52,221 bases of DNA, taken from contig CAKQSC010000001.1 in the NCBI GenBank assembly GCA_934271725.1, positions 1-52,221 of the forward strand. Reading direction: 5' to 3'. The notes below the pieces were generated by a model, which saw only the letters and a list, made by a program, of their open reading frames with translations, did not search any database and was not told where the DNA came from. Source of the stretch: an uncultured Clostridia bacterium. GTDB lineage: Bacteria > Bacillota > Clostridia > Christensenellales > Borkfalkiaceae. The position numbers were made by a program, and so were the translations under genes. Below, piece after piece: positions 16,883 to 25,786 of this stretch (position 1 is the stretch's first letter; every line of letters starts with the position of its first letter).

Positions 16883-16925
16883 TTTCTTTCTATTCCTCGC
16901 CCAACGCAAGCATTTTAACTCGTTT

Positions 16926-16955
16926 ATTATACCATACGTAACGGTATATTGTCAA
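16926..16955 (-). promoter_or_regulatory. Sigma-A promoter of pepP-efp
   Basis: TTGACA (16950-16955), 18-bp spacer, TATAAT (16926-16931) on the minus strand. Confidence 0.8.
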
Positions 16956-16993
16956 ACGCGTACGATAATTTGTTTCGCCGCCGCGTAAGGAAA

Positions 16994-17839
16994 TCACTCG
17001 CCGAAATATATTCTTTTCATTTCGAGAGCGTCTTTCAGTTGCGTTCCCGCCGATTCGCATATTATGACGGGCTCTAACTTCAATTCTTTAAGCGCGACGG
17101 ACAAAGGATAAAAATCGGGGCCGAACACGTTGTCCTCGAAAGTAAGGTGTTTCACTTCCCCTTTCGCCGTGTATTGTACCTTTGAAAAATGTACGTGGAA
17201 ATGCTTCATTCGCTCGTAGCCGAGTTCGGAAATCATATATTCGAGCCTTTGTTTATAATCTTCCGTACTTTTTAAACTGCCTTGTTCCCTTGCGTTTATA
17301 TGTCCGAAATCCACCGCCGGCAAAAATACTTTATCTATTTTGCAAAACTCCGTTATCTCTTCAACGGTGCCTATCTGAGCGAGTTTACCCATCGTTTCGG
17401 GGCAAAAATACATATTGTCGTACCCGTTAAGATATATGAACTCGCACATTTTTTTAAGTCTTTCTTTAACGAGGTTTACCGCGTCTTCTCTCGTGGCTTT
17501 GCCTTGCGATGCCGGGTGAAAAATTATGCGGTTGCCCTTCATAAGTTTCATTTTTTCCGCGCTCTCCAAAAGATAATTATAAGACTTACACGCCATCTCG
17601 TCGTCCGGATTGGCAAAGTTTATAAAATACGGCGCGTGCACGGTGAGTTCTATTCCCTGTTCGCCGAAAGCGTCGCCTAAAATCTCCGCCTTTTCGTCCG
17701 AAATATTAACCCCTCTGCCGAAAGAATATTCATACGCGTCCACGCCTTTTTGTTTAAGCCATTTTACGCAATCTTCCGTTTTTTTAAATCCCGCTTCGTA
17801 AAACTCTTCCGAGTTTCCGCTCGGTCCGAACTTTATCAT
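16994..17839 (-). CDS. Endonuclease IV-like TIM-barrel protein
   Basis: A 281-residue protein of the AP-endonuclease-2/xylose-isomerase-like TIM barrel. Likely metal-binding strands are VHAPYFINFANPD, IIFHPAS, CPETMGK, DFGHINAREQG, HFHVHFSK and the final ICESAG, in the order and spacing of endonuclease IV (Nfo), which nicks DNA at abasic sites with three zinc ions. It is a shorter, divergent relative, annotated in many Clostridia simply as a TIM-barrel or Nfo-like protein. It overlaps ribF by four bases and is the last gene of the rimP operon. A DNA-repair role is likely but unproven. Confidence 0.75.
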   Translation of the reverse strand: MIKFGPSGNSEEFYEAGFKKTEDCVKWLKQKGVDAYEYSFGRGVNISDEKAEILGDAFGEQGIELTVHAPYFINFANPDDEMACKSYNYLLESAEKMKLMKGNRIIFHPASQGKATREDAVNLVKERLKKMCEFIYLNGYDNMYFCPETMGKLAQIGTVEEITEFCKIDKVFLPAVDFGHINAREQGSLKSTEDYKQRLEYMISELGYERMKHFHVHFSKVQYTAKGEVKHLTFEDNVFGPDFYPLSVALKELKLEPVIICESAGTQLKDALEMKRIYFGE

Positions 17840-18681
17840 TTCAAACTCTCCGCGTCTTTTTTCAGTTGTTCTTTCAAACCGTCAAGACTTTCAAACTTTT
17901 TTATGTCTCGCAGTCTGTCCGTAAACTCTACGCTTATTTCTTTGTTGTAAATCTCTTTTTTAAACCCTTTTATATAAACTTCCAGACTCACGTTATCGTC
18001 CCGTACGGTGGGTTTGCTACCGTAATTTATAATACACCCGTAAGTTTTTTTGCCGTAAACGACTTTGCCTTTATATACGCCCTCTTTAACGCTTATAACG
18101 TTATCGTAAGGGCTTACGTTGGCTGTCGGAAAGCCTATCGTTCTGCCTAGCCCTTTGCCGTGAACCACTTTTCCGAAAACCGCGTAAGGCTCCGTCAAAA
18201 GCGCGTTCGCCCCGACTATATCTCCTTTTTTAAGCATTTCTCTTATAATCGTTGCCGAAACTTTTTCGCCCTTTTCGTCCACCTTATCTATCACGGAAAG
18301 GTCTATGCCCTTTTCGTCGCAGAACGCTTTAAGCGTTTCCGCGTTGCCCTCCGCGCCTTTGCCGTAAGTGAAATCGTAACCGCAAACGTAAGCCGTTACG
18401 TTCTCTTTTTCGGTAAGTTTTTCTATAAACTCGCGTGCGGGGGTGTCTTTAATCTCTTGCGTAAACTCTATTACGTAAACGCTTTTTATTCCGAGATCTT
18501 TAAGCCGTCTTATGCGTTCCGTCAAATCGAAAATACAATCTTTTCTTCCGTCGAAAGTTATCGCGCAAGGTATCGCGCCCCTTTCGGTCGCGAACTCAAC
18601 CGCTTTTTCTATTACCTTTTTATGACCTTTATGTACTCCGTCGAAATTGCCGAGAGCCACAACCGTTTTATCCGTCGACAT
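17836..18681 (-). CDS. ribF: Bifunctional riboflavin kinase / FAD synthetase
   Basis: A 281-residue RibF. The N-terminal nucleotidyltransferase domain has GNFDGVHKGH (11-20) and the late SATIIREML segment; the C-terminal riboflavin-kinase domain begins near VFGKVVHGKGLGRTIGFPTAN, with GVY and the later EVYIKGF strand. The enzyme makes FMN and then FAD. Overlaps with truB (14 bases) and the Nfo-like gene (4 bases) show tight coupling; truB-ribF adjacency is widespread in Bacillota. Confidence 0.95.
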   Translation of the reverse strand: MSTDKTVVALGNFDGVHKGHKKVIEKAVEFATERGAIPCAITFDGRKDCIFDLTERIRRLKDLGIKSVYVIEFTQEIKDTPAREFIEKLTEKENVTAYVCGYDFTYGKGAEGNAETLKAFCDEKGIDLSVIDKVDEKGEKVSATIIREMLKKGDIVGANALLTEPYAVFGKVVHGKGLGRTIGFPTANVSPYDNVISVKEGVYKGKVVYGKKTYGCIINYGSKPTVRDDNVSLEVYIKGFKKEIYNKEISVEFTDRLRDIKKFESLDGLKEQLKKDAESLK

Positions 18682-19516
18682 AAGTTTTTCCCTTTAAGTT
18701 TCCGTCTTTCACTTCGCCTATGCAAAGTATGCCTTGCGGTGAATATACCGCATAAAGCCCTTCGGGTTTTTTGCACCAACGGGGCAACCCGTCTTTCAAT
18801 CTTTTCGCGTTTTCTCCGTCGAGATATATTTTGTCGAACGTCAAAGGCAAATCGGCGGGTAAAATATACTTTTCTTTGTCCGTCGACGAAAGAAACTCTT
18901 CCAGAGTTACGCCGTTGGAATATTCAAACACGCCCGACTTTGTTCTGTCAAGGCTTTCCATAGTCGCAACCGTGCCGAGAGCGTAGGCGATATCTCTTCC
19001 GAGAGAACGCACGTACGTACCCCCACCGCAATCTATTTTTATTTTAAGTCTGTTGTTTTCGTAACTTATAACGTCAAGCCCGAATATGCTTACCGTTTTG
19101 GGTTTAAGTTCAAAATCGATGCCCTTTCTCGCAAGCGCATACCCTTTTGCCCCGCCGACGCATTTAGCCGAGTATTTGGGCGGTATCTGTTCCGTTTCGC
19201 CTATGAAATCGGGCAGAACCCTTTTTACGTCCTCTTCTTTTACTTCCTTTTCGACGGTCGCCGTAACCTTCCCCGTTTTGTCGAGAGTGTCCGTTTCGTA
19301 CCCGAAAACGAACTCCGCGACGTAACTCTTTTCTTTATCGATAAGGTAATTGAAAAGTCGGCACGTTTTGCCGAGCGCGACGGGAAGAACCCCCGTAGCC
19401 ATCGGATCGAGCGTTCCCATATGTCCCGCGTCGCACTTTAAAGCGCGCTTTACTTTCGCCACCACCCCTGCGGAAGATATTCCGACGGGTTTAATAACGT
19501 TTATAAATCCGTTCAC
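18668..19516 (-). CDS. truB: tRNA pseudouridine(55) synthase
   Basis: A 282-residue TruB that makes pseudouridine 55 in the T-loop of tRNAs. The catalytic Asp37 is in GHMGTLDPMATG, with GGTYVRSLGRD and a C-terminal PUA-like extension. The start is GTG, with GGAG seven bases upstream that overlaps the nrnA stop. It is part of the rimP operon, in the usual place after rbfA/nrnA. Confidence 0.96.
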   Translation of the reverse strand: MNGFINVIKPVGISSAGVVAKVKRALKCDAGHMGTLDPMATGVLPVALGKTCRLFNYLIDKEKSYVAEFVFGYETDTLDKTGKVTATVEKEVKEEDVKRVLPDFIGETEQIPPKYSAKCVGGAKGYALARKGIDFELKPKTVSIFGLDVISYENNRLKIKIDCGGGTYVRSLGRDIAYALGTVATMESLDRTKSGVFEYSNGVTLEEFLSSTDKEKYILPADLPLTFDKIYLDGENAKRLKDGLPRWCKKPEGLYAVYSPQGILCIGEVKDGNLKGKTYVDG

Positions 19517-19517
19517 C

Positions 19518-20474
19518 TTAAAACTCCGTGTATTGTTTTACCGTATAGACGAGTTTGTCGATAACGTCTTCGAGATAACCGTTTATCATACAACCGCTTG
19601 CGAGAACGTGTCCGCCACCGCCGTAAACGTTAGCCATTGCGTTTACGTCCGCTCCTTTGCTTCTGAAACTCACTTTATACGTTTTGTCTTTCATTTCCAA
19701 AAGGCATATTCCTACCCGAACGGAGTCTATCGACATAACGAAATCTATAAACCCTTCCGTATCTTCGGGAAGCGCGCCCGTTTTTTCGAGATTTTCTTTC
19801 GTTACGACGATTACGCCGAGCCCGTCGTTATGAAAATATCTTATTTTGTCCATCGTAAGCGCAAAAAGTTTTGCCCTTTGCTTGCTTTGCAATTTAAACG
19901 TGTTGTAAATAATTTCGTTCAGGTCGACGCCGAAAGTCATTAACTCGCCCGCCGTTTTCAACGTTTCGGGACGTACGTTTTTATGCGAAAACGCACCCGT
20001 GTCCGTAACTATGCCCGTAAGCAGAAAAGACGCGATTTCCTTGTCCGCTTTCACCCCGAGAAGTTTTATGAGTTCGTAAACGTTTTCCGAATCGGACGCG
20101 GTTTCGCGTACGAAAGTATATTTCGCAAAACCCGTGTTTGAAACGTGGTGATCCACGCAGAAAGTTTCTTTCGCTTTCTCGAACTCGCGGGAAAACTTGC
20201 CAAGCCTTGCAAGGTCGCTTACGTCTACGGCAAAATAACAATCGTAATCGCCGTCCGACTCCGTTTTGAGTTCGCCGTATTTTTCGTTTAAAAGCAAAAA
20301 CTTTTCGGGCGTTTTCCCGTCGCACAACACTTCCGCAACCTTACCCGCCTTGTTCAACGCGAGTTTAAGCGCGAACGCGCTACCGAGAGCGTCCCCGTCA
20401 GGGCGAATATGCGCGAAAATCGCAATCTTTTTTTTATTATTCAGTTTGTCCGCAATTTCCTTTAAGGTTATCAT
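19518..20474 (-). CDS. nrnA: DHH-family bifunctional oligoribonuclease / pAp phosphatase
   Basis: A 318-residue DHH/DHHA1 phosphoesterase. Motifs are HIRPDGDALGS, the VDHH triad, TDTGAFSH and the C-terminal GGGGH of DHHA1. NrnA degrades nanoRNAs and dephosphorylates 3'-phosphoadenosine 5'-phosphate. Start and stop codons abut rbfA and truB with zero to one base between. rbfA-nrnA-truB-ribF is a typical clostridial order. Confidence 0.94.
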   Translation of the reverse strand: MITLKEIADKLNNKKKIAIFAHIRPDGDALGSAFALKLALNKAGKVAEVLCDGKTPEKFLLLNEKYGELKTESDGDYDCYFAVDVSDLARLGKFSREFEKAKETFCVDHHVSNTGFAKYTFVRETASDSENVYELIKLLGVKADKEIASFLLTGIVTDTGAFSHKNVRPETLKTAGELMTFGVDLNEIIYNTFKLQSKQRAKLFALTMDKIRYFHNDGLGVIVVTKENLEKTGALPEDTEGFIDFVMSIDSVRVGICLLEMKDKTYKVSFRSKGADVNAMANVYGGGGHVLASGCMINGYLEDVIDKLVYTVKQYTEF

Positions 20475-20843
20475 TCAGTCTTCCGTTTCTTCGGGCGTTA
20501 TGTTAAGCCCGCCGAGTAATTTGTCTATTCTCGCGCTGTATTCCATGCTTTCGTCCCTGACTATATGCAGTTCGGGAACCGTCCTTACGGTAAGCATGTG
20601 CGCGAGTTCGTATCTTATCTGTTTCGCGCTGTCTTTTACGGCAAGGAAAGTTTTGTTTTCCTTTTCCTTGTCCGACGAATACACGCTTATCCAAACTTTC
20701 GCGTTTTTAAGGTCGGGCGCGCAATCTACTTTCGTAACGCTGACCATAGCCGTTATGTCCGGATTTTTAAGTTTTTTGCTTATTATTTCGTAAACGGCTT
20801 TCATTATCTCGCCGTTAAGTCTGTCCGTACGATTGACTTTCAT
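20475..20843 (-). CDS. rbfA: Ribosome-binding factor A
   Basis: A 122-residue RbfA, a KH-fold protein that helps mature the 5' end of 16S rRNA in the 30S subunit. It shows the family pattern RTDRLNGEIMKAVYEII, then DITAMVSVTKVDCAPDLKNAKVWISVYS and a C-terminal PELHIVRDESMEYSARI. Its start overlaps the infB stop by one base (TAATG). Confidence 0.96.
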   Translation of the reverse strand: MKVNRTDRLNGEIMKAVYEIISKKLKNPDITAMVSVTKVDCAPDLKNAKVWISVYSSDKEKENKTFLAVKDSAKQIRYELAHMLTVRTVPELHIVRDESMEYSARIDKLLGGLNITPEETED

Positions 20844-23512
20844 TATTGCTCCTGTTGTTCGACCTGATAACTTTCGATGAAATCGCCCACCTTTATGTCG
20901 TTGAACTTTTCAATCGAAATACCGCATTCGAACCCGACGCCCACTTCTTTGACGTCGTCTTTGAATCTCTTTAACTGACGAACGTTACCTTCGCATATCA
21001 TAACGTTGTCGCGGTAAATACGCAGTTTGCTCGCCCTTAATATCTTACCTTCCGTTACGTAGCAACCCGCAACCATACCGACGCCCGTTATATTGAACAC
21101 GTCTCTTACTTCCGCTTTGCCGAGATAAATCTCTTTGAACTTCGGAGCAAGCATACCTTTAAGAGCCTTTTCGACGTCTTCTATCGCTTCGTAAATAACT
21201 CTGTAAAGTTTAATGTCGACTTTACTCTTTTCCGCCATCGCTTTCGCTTTCGCGTCGGGACGGACGTTAAAGCCTATGATAATCGCGTTGGAAGAATCCG
21301 CAAGCATAACGTCCGACTCGTTGATTGCGCCCGCGCCCGCGTGAATGACGTTTACCCTTACTTCGTCGTTGGAAAGTTTAAGCAAGGACTGTTTGACCGC
21401 TTCTACCGAACCCTGAACGTCCGCTTTTACGAGTATGTTGAGAACTTTCAACTGACCTTCCGCGATTTTATTGAATACGTCGTCGAGCGTAACTTTCTGC
21501 ATCGCTTTAAGACGTTCTTCCTTTTCTTTGTTTTTACGTTCTTCGGCAACCATTTTGGTAAGTTTGCCTTCTTCTACCGCGTAAAGTATATCTCCCGCGT
21601 TGGGTACCTCGTCAAGTCCCATAATAGATACGGGAGTAGCGGGACCTGCGGAGTTGAGTTTTCTTCCCTTGTCGTCTACCATCGCCCTTACTTTACCGAC
21701 TACCGTGCCGACTACTATGCTGTTGGTAACTTTAAGAGTACCGTTCTGAACGAGTACCGTAGCGACGGGACCTCTCGACTGATCGAGTTTCGCTTCTATT
21801 ACCACGCCTTTCGCCTTTCTGTTCGGGTTGGCTTTAAGATCCATAACTTCCGCCATTGTAAGAATGTTTTCGAGAAGATTTTCTATACCCTCGCCCGTCT
21901 TTGCGGATACCGGACAGAACATAACGTTTCCGCCCCATTCTTCGGGAACGAGCCCGTGTTCGGTAAGTTGAGTTTTAACCCTGTCTATATTCGCTTCCGG
22001 CTTATCTATCTTGTTTACCGCGACTATTATTTCGACTCCCGCCGCTTTCGCGTGGTTAATCGCTTCTACCGTCTGAGGCATTATGCCGTCGTCCGCCGCG
22101 ACTACTATAATCGCTATATCCGTCGCCTGCGCACCGCGCATTCTCATAGCCGTAAACGCTTCGTGTCCCGGGGTATCGAGGAAAGTTATCACTTTACCGC
22201 CGAGCGTAACCTGATACGCGCCGATGTGTTGCGTGATTCCGCCCGCTTCGCCCGAAGCGACGCTCGTTTTTCTTATTTTGTCGAGAAGGGAGGTTTTACC
22301 GTGGTCTACGTGTCCCATAACCGTAACGACGGGAGGACGGGTAACCAAATCTTTTTCGTCGTCCGCTTTTCCGTCGAACGCTTCCGCCAAAGAATCTTCT
22401 GCGGTTTTGTCCATTTTAAGTTCAAGTTCTATGCCCAAATCGCTTGCGATATACGCCGCCGTATCGTAATCGACGCTGTCGTTTATCGTCTTTAAAATAC
22501 CCTCTTTAAACAACTTTTTGGTAATTTCGATAGCGGAAATACCTAACTTTTCGCTGAGCGTTTTAAGAGGTATTATATCCGTATTGATAACCGCTTTCTC
22601 TATCTTTATAGTCTGCTTGTTTTCTTCTTTCTTGTCCTTTTTGACTCTTAATTTTCTGTAACCCGTCTTGTTTTCGTCGAAATCGGCAACGGAAACCTGA
22701 CCTTTCAAAAGAGCCCTCTTGTTCATCTGCTTTTTATCGTCATAACCTCTGTCGGAGCCTTTTTTCTTGCCCGCGTCTCCTTTTCTTACAGAAGAAGGAG
22801 CAACGTATTCGGGAAGAGGCGCGCTTCCGCCGGAGGGTTTCTTGCCGAATCCCGCTCCGCCCGTCGGTTTACCGAATCCGCCGTTGGGCTTGCCGAATCC
22901 CGCGCCCGCTCTCGGCGGACGGTTGTCGTTTTTGGCTACGTATTCTCTCGGTTTGCCGTTAGCCCTTTCCGACGCGCGTTTTTCGCTTTCCGTTCTGTTA
23001 TCTCTTATAACGTATTCCTTTTTCGGAATGGGGTTGTCGAAAATATTACGCTTTACGACTACGCCGACGGTGTTTTTCTTTTCCTCTTTTTTGGGTTCTT
23101 CCGCAGGCGTCTTAACCGTTTTTATTTCCTCTTCCTTTTTTTCGGGTTCGGTTTTTTCGGCTTTGGGTTGAACCGTTTCCGTATTTTCGGCAGAGGGCTT
23201 TTCCGCCTCCGACGCGCCGGCGGTTTCTACGCTCTCTTCTTTTACGGGCGTTTCCGACTTTTCTTCTTTGCTTACGGGGGCTTGTTCTTCGTTTTTCTCG
23301 ATTACGGGCTTTTCCTCACGGGCGGGTTGTTCTTCTTTAACCTCCGCCTTTGCGAGTTCTTTCGCTTTTTCGTCAAGCGAACCCATAACCTTTTTCATCG
23401 AACCTATCGTGTTTTTCAAATCTTTTAAAAGACCGCCCACGCCGTCTTCGCTTCCGAAAAGTTCGGTTACTCTTTTTATATTTTCGTTTTTAATTTCTTT
23501 CTTTTCCGTCAT
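20843..23512 (-). CDS. infB: Translation initiation factor IF-2
   Basis: An 889-residue IF-2, the GTPase that places initiator tRNA on the ribosome. Residues about 1-300 are a long, charged, low-complexity region: first Lys/Glu-rich, then a Gly-Phe-Gly-Lys-Pro repeat near 205-235. An IF2-N domain follows (about 315-370), then the G domain with GHVDHGKTS, DTPGHEA and NKIDK, and domains II-IV. The ATG has a GGAGG site eight bases upstream. It overlaps ylxQ by 23 bases and rbfA by one. Confidence 0.98.
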   Translation of the reverse strand: MTEKKEIKNENIKRVTELFGSEDGVGGLLKDLKNTIGSMKKVMGSLDEKAKELAKAEVKEEQPAREEKPVIEKNEEQAPVSKEEKSETPVKEESVETAGASEAEKPSAENTETVQPKAEKTEPEKKEEEIKTVKTPAEEPKKEEKKNTVGVVVKRNIFDNPIPKKEYVIRDNRTESEKRASERANGKPREYVAKNDNRPPRAGAGFGKPNGGFGKPTGGAGFGKKPSGGSAPLPEYVAPSSVRKGDAGKKKGSDRGYDDKKQMNKRALLKGQVSVADFDENKTGYRKLRVKKDKKEENKQTIKIEKAVINTDIIPLKTLSEKLGISAIEITKKLFKEGILKTINDSVDYDTAAYIASDLGIELELKMDKTAEDSLAEAFDGKADDEKDLVTRPPVVTVMGHVDHGKTSLLDKIRKTSVASGEAGGITQHIGAYQVTLGGKVITFLDTPGHEAFTAMRMRGAQATDIAIIVVAADDGIMPQTVEAINHAKAAGVEIIVAVNKIDKPEANIDRVKTQLTEHGLVPEEWGGNVMFCPVSAKTGEGIENLLENILTMAEVMDLKANPNRKAKGVVIEAKLDQSRGPVATVLVQNGTLKVTNSIVVGTVVGKVRAMVDDKGRKLNSAGPATPVSIMGLDEVPNAGDILYAVEEGKLTKMVAEERKNKEKEERLKAMQKVTLDDVFNKIAEGQLKVLNILVKADVQGSVEAVKQSLLKLSNDEVRVNVIHAGAGAINESDVMLADSSNAIIIGFNVRPDAKAKAMAEKSKVDIKLYRVIYEAIEDVEKALKGMLAPKFKEIYLGKAEVRDVFNITGVGMVAGCYVTEGKILRASKLRIYRDNVMICEGNVRQLKRFKDDVKEVGVGFECGISIEKFNDIKVGDFIESYQVEQQEQ

Positions 23513-23837
23513 TCTTCATGCCTCCGTTTTTGTTTGTGAACGCTCCGCCGAGATTGTTTAAAATGCCTTTGGCGAGATTCTCGTCCGTTATCGCTATTAA
23601 CTTGCAGTTTTTTACGTGAGTATAATTTTCAAGCGGTTCCGCCGTTTCGACAAGCGGACATTTGAGCCGTTCGGCAAGTATTTCCGCTTCGTGCAGACTG
23701 TTGTTGCCCGCTCCGCCGTCTACCATAAGAAGGTTCGCCTTTTTTAAAAGTTTTATCGAATATATTCCCCTTACGAACTTTCTCGATTTCACGGCGAATC
23801 CTATATACGAGATTACTTTACCGTCCCTTACGTCCAT
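23490..23837 (-). CDS. ylxQ: L7Ae-family RNA-binding protein YlxQ
   Basis: A 115-residue protein with the L7Ae/L30e fold: VKSRKFVRGIYSIKLLKKANLLMVDGGAGNNS, a middle KCPLVETAEPLENY and a C-terminal LAKGIL. YlxQ homologues sit between ylxR and infB across Bacillota and probably bind kink-turn RNA. It starts with GGAGG six bases upstream, overlaps ylxR by 20 bases and has a Gly/Asn/Lys-rich tail that overlaps the infB start. Confidence 0.88.
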   Translation of the reverse strand: MDVRDGKVISYIGFAVKSRKFVRGIYSIKLLKKANLLMVDGGAGNNSLHEAEILAERLKCPLVETAEPLENYTHVKNCKLIAITDENLAKGILNNLGGAFTNKNGGMKNDGKERN

Positions 23838-24090
23838 TTATTGCCTCCGCGACGCGATTATACTCTTCTTCGCTTATCTTCTTTTTAAAAGCCCGTTCCA
23901 GCCCTTTTTTCTTAACGAGCAAATCGTAACACGCGCCGTCTTTGCAGACGTAAACCCCTCTTCCGTCAAGAGTGCCTTTTTCGTCCGCGACGACACTGCC
24001 CGTTTCGTCTTTGACAAGCCGTAGCATATTTTTCTTTTCTTGTTTTTTTCTGCACGCAACGCAAGTGCGAAGCGGTTCGTATTTATTCAC
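23818..24090 (-). CDS. rnpM: YlxR/RnpM, RNase P modulator (DUF448)
   Basis: A 90-residue basic protein with the DUF448 signature RTCVACRKKQEKKNMLRLV, then GRGVYVC. The two Cys of CVAC and the later Cys pair (VCKDGAC) suggest a possible metal site. The Bacillus homologue YlxR has been renamed RnpM for its modulation of RNase P. It starts with GTG, with AGGAG nine bases upstream, 26 bases after nusA. Confidence 0.88.
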   Translation of the reverse strand: MNKYEPLRTCVACRKKQEKKNMLRLVKDETGSVVADEKGTLDGRGVYVCKDGACYDLLVKKKGLERAFKKKISEEEYNRVAEAINGRKGR

Positions 24091-24116
24091 TAAACAAAAC
24101 TCCTAACGTTAAAGGA

Positions 24117-25193
24117 TTATTCGGGCATTTCCCCGAGTTCGGCAAGTCTTGCGTTTTCGCTCGACTCCGACTTGACGTCTATTTTCCAACCGGTAAGTCT
24201 TACCGCAAGTCTTGCGTTCTGACCGTCTCTTCCGATAGCAAGCGACAACTTATCGTCGGGAACTATCGCCCTTGCCGACTTTTCTCCGTCGAGCGCGGTA
24301 ACTTTAAGCACCTTTGCCGGCGACAACGCCTTTGCGATGAATTCGAGAGGATCTTCGCTCCACGTGATTATATCTATCTTTTCTCCGCCGAGTTCCGCCA
24401 CAACGGAATTGACTCTCATACCTTTCGTACCGACGCACGCGCCCACGGGATCTACCTGCGGATCGTTGCTCGCTATCGCAATTTTCGTCCTTTGTCCCGC
24501 TTCTCTCGCAATGGCTTTTATTTCCACCACGCCTTGTTTTATTTCGGGAACTTCTTCTTCAAACAGTCTTTTCACGAGTCCGCCCGAAGACCTCGAAACG
24601 AGTATCTGCGCGTTTTTACCCGCGCTTCTTACCTTTTTGACGAATACTTTTATCTTTTGGTTGAGTTCGTATTTCTCGCCGGGAACTTTGTCCTGTCCCG
24701 CAAGAAGCCCGTCTATCTGATTTTCGCCGAGTTCGACGTAAACGGAATCTCCCTCTATTCTTCTTATGATACCCGTCATAAGTTCGCCTTCTTTATCTTC
24801 GTAAAGGCTCATAGTGTTTTTGCTTTCGACTTCGCGCAGTTTTTGCAAAATTACCTGCTTTGCCGTTTGCGCCGCTATTCTTCCGAAATCTTTCGGAACG
24901 ATTTCTTCAACGACTTCGTCGCCGACGTTGTAACTCTTTTTGATTTCTCTCGCTTCTTCGAGAGAAATGGTCTTGTCGTCGTCGCCGACTTCTTCCGCTA
25001 CTTTTCTGACGCTGTATATTTTTATGCTGTTCTTTTCGGGATTGATTTTAACCCTTATCTCGCTGTTTATATGCGCGTCTTTTTTATACGCAAACACGAG
25101 AGCGTTTTCAAGCGCGTCCAGAAATACTTGTTGGGGTATGCCTTTTTCTCTTTCCAAATCTTCGAGAGCGGAAAAGAAATCCTTGTTTACCAT
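24117..25193 (-). CDS. nusA: Transcription elongation/termination factor NusA
   Basis: A 358-residue NusA with the N-terminal polymerase-binding domain, S1 domain (about 135-200), and KH1 and KH2 (about 230-345, with GACVGTKGMRV and LAIGRDGQNARLA). It lacks the C-terminal acidic repeats of proteobacteria, as is normal for Bacillota. It acts with RNA polymerase in pausing, termination and rRNA transcription. It lies 23 bases after rimP in the rimP operon, whose leader carries a terminator-like hairpin that could provide NusA feedback. Confidence 0.97.
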   Translation of the reverse strand: MVNKDFFSALEDLEREKGIPQQVFLDALENALVFAYKKDAHINSEIRVKINPEKNSIKIYSVRKVAEEVGDDDKTISLEEAREIKKSYNVGDEVVEEIVPKDFGRIAAQTAKQVILQKLREVESKNTMSLYEDKEGELMTGIIRRIEGDSVYVELGENQIDGLLAGQDKVPGEKYELNQKIKVFVKKVRSAGKNAQILVSRSSGGLVKRLFEEEVPEIKQGVVEIKAIAREAGQRTKIAIASNDPQVDPVGACVGTKGMRVNSVVAELGGEKIDIITWSEDPLEFIAKALSPAKVLKVTALDGEKSARAIVPDDKLSLAIGRDGQNARLAVRLTGWKIDVKSESSENARLAELGEMPE

Positions 25194-25216
25194 GATATAT
25201 TCTCCTTATTCGTTTA

Positions 25217-25678
25217 TCAAAAATCTATATATTTGTTTACTTTTTCGACTTGTTTTTTAATGTCGAAGGTAAGCATTTTGTCGCCCGATATTTTAAGTCT
25301 TATTATCTCGCCGTCGTAATACGCGAGTTCGCCGTCGTATTCTTTTTTGCCTCCGACGCTCTTTTTAAGCCAGACCTCTACCTTTTTGCCGAGGTTCTCT
25401 GCGAAATCTTCTCTTTTAAAAGGTCTGTCAAGCCCTAACGAAGACACGTTAAGCGTATACGGTTCGCCGTAAGTCGGATCGAGTTCGTCGAGAACGGGAT
25501 CTATCGCGTTATGCACGTTTTCGCAATCGTCAAGCGTTATACCGTCGTCCTTGTCGATAAACACCGTAAGACTCGGGTTTTTGCCTTGTTTAAACTCGAT
25601 TTCCGCAAGCCTTACGCCCTGTTCTTCCACAACGGCGCGAAGCGCGTTTTCTATTTCTTCGTTACTTTTTACTTTCAT
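25217..25678 (-). CDS. rimP: Ribosome maturation factor RimP
   Basis: A 153-residue RimP, needed for 30S subunit maturation. It has the N-terminal alpha/beta domain with LAEIEFKQGKNPSLTVFID and GITLDDCENVHNAIDPVLDE, the linker YTLNVSSLGLDRPF, and a C-terminal SH3-like domain. An AAGGAG site precedes the ATG. It is the first gene of the large translation operon, with a near-consensus promoter at 25752-25780. Confidence 0.96.
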   Translation of the reverse strand: MKVKSNEEIENALRAVVEEQGVRLAEIEFKQGKNPSLTVFIDKDDGITLDDCENVHNAIDPVLDELDPTYGEPYTLNVSSLGLDRPFKREDFAENLGKKVEVWLKKSVGGKKEYDGELAYYDGEIIRLKISGDKMLTFDIKKQVEKVNKYIDF

Positions 25679-25700
25679 TTTCGACTCCTTACAAAAGAAA

Positions 25701-25725
25701 TATGAGAACGGGCACCGTTCTCATA
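25701..25725 (-). promoter_or_regulatory. Terminator-like hairpin in the rimP-nusA leader
   Basis: A perfect 11-bp stem (TATGAGAACGG with its complement) and 3-nt loop at about +20 to +44 of the transcript, followed by TTTCTTTT and then the rimP ribosome binding site. It is well placed to act as an attenuator, possibly under NusA control. Confidence 0.7.
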
Positions 25726-25751
25726 CTAGTCTTTTATCCTACGTTATCGTT

Positions 25752-25780
25752 ATTATAACATAATAAAGAGGTTTTTGCAA
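25752..25780 (-). promoter_or_regulatory. Sigma-A promoter of the rimP-nusA-infB operon
   Basis: TTGCAA (25775-25780), 17-bp spacer, TATAAT (25752-25757) on the minus strand, just after the truncated polC stop. Confidence 0.9.
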
Positions 25781-25786
25781 GAGTTT

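Noticed and set aside
16883..16909. A longer pepP start at a TTG
   Set aside because: No ribosome binding site precedes it, whereas the ATG at 16882 has GAGGAA at good spacing.
21341..22495. A 384-codon open frame on the plus strand opposite infB
   Set aside because: It is antisense to a certain IF-2 gene, shows no domain and is explained by the codon use of the minus-strand gene. The same applies to the many other plus-strand frames in the window.
25679..25786. A search for the missing polymerase part of polC or a frameshift after the exonuclease
   Set aside because: The 108 bp contain only the rimP promoter, the leader hairpin and the ribosome binding site. No PHP or polymerase remnant is present in any frame.
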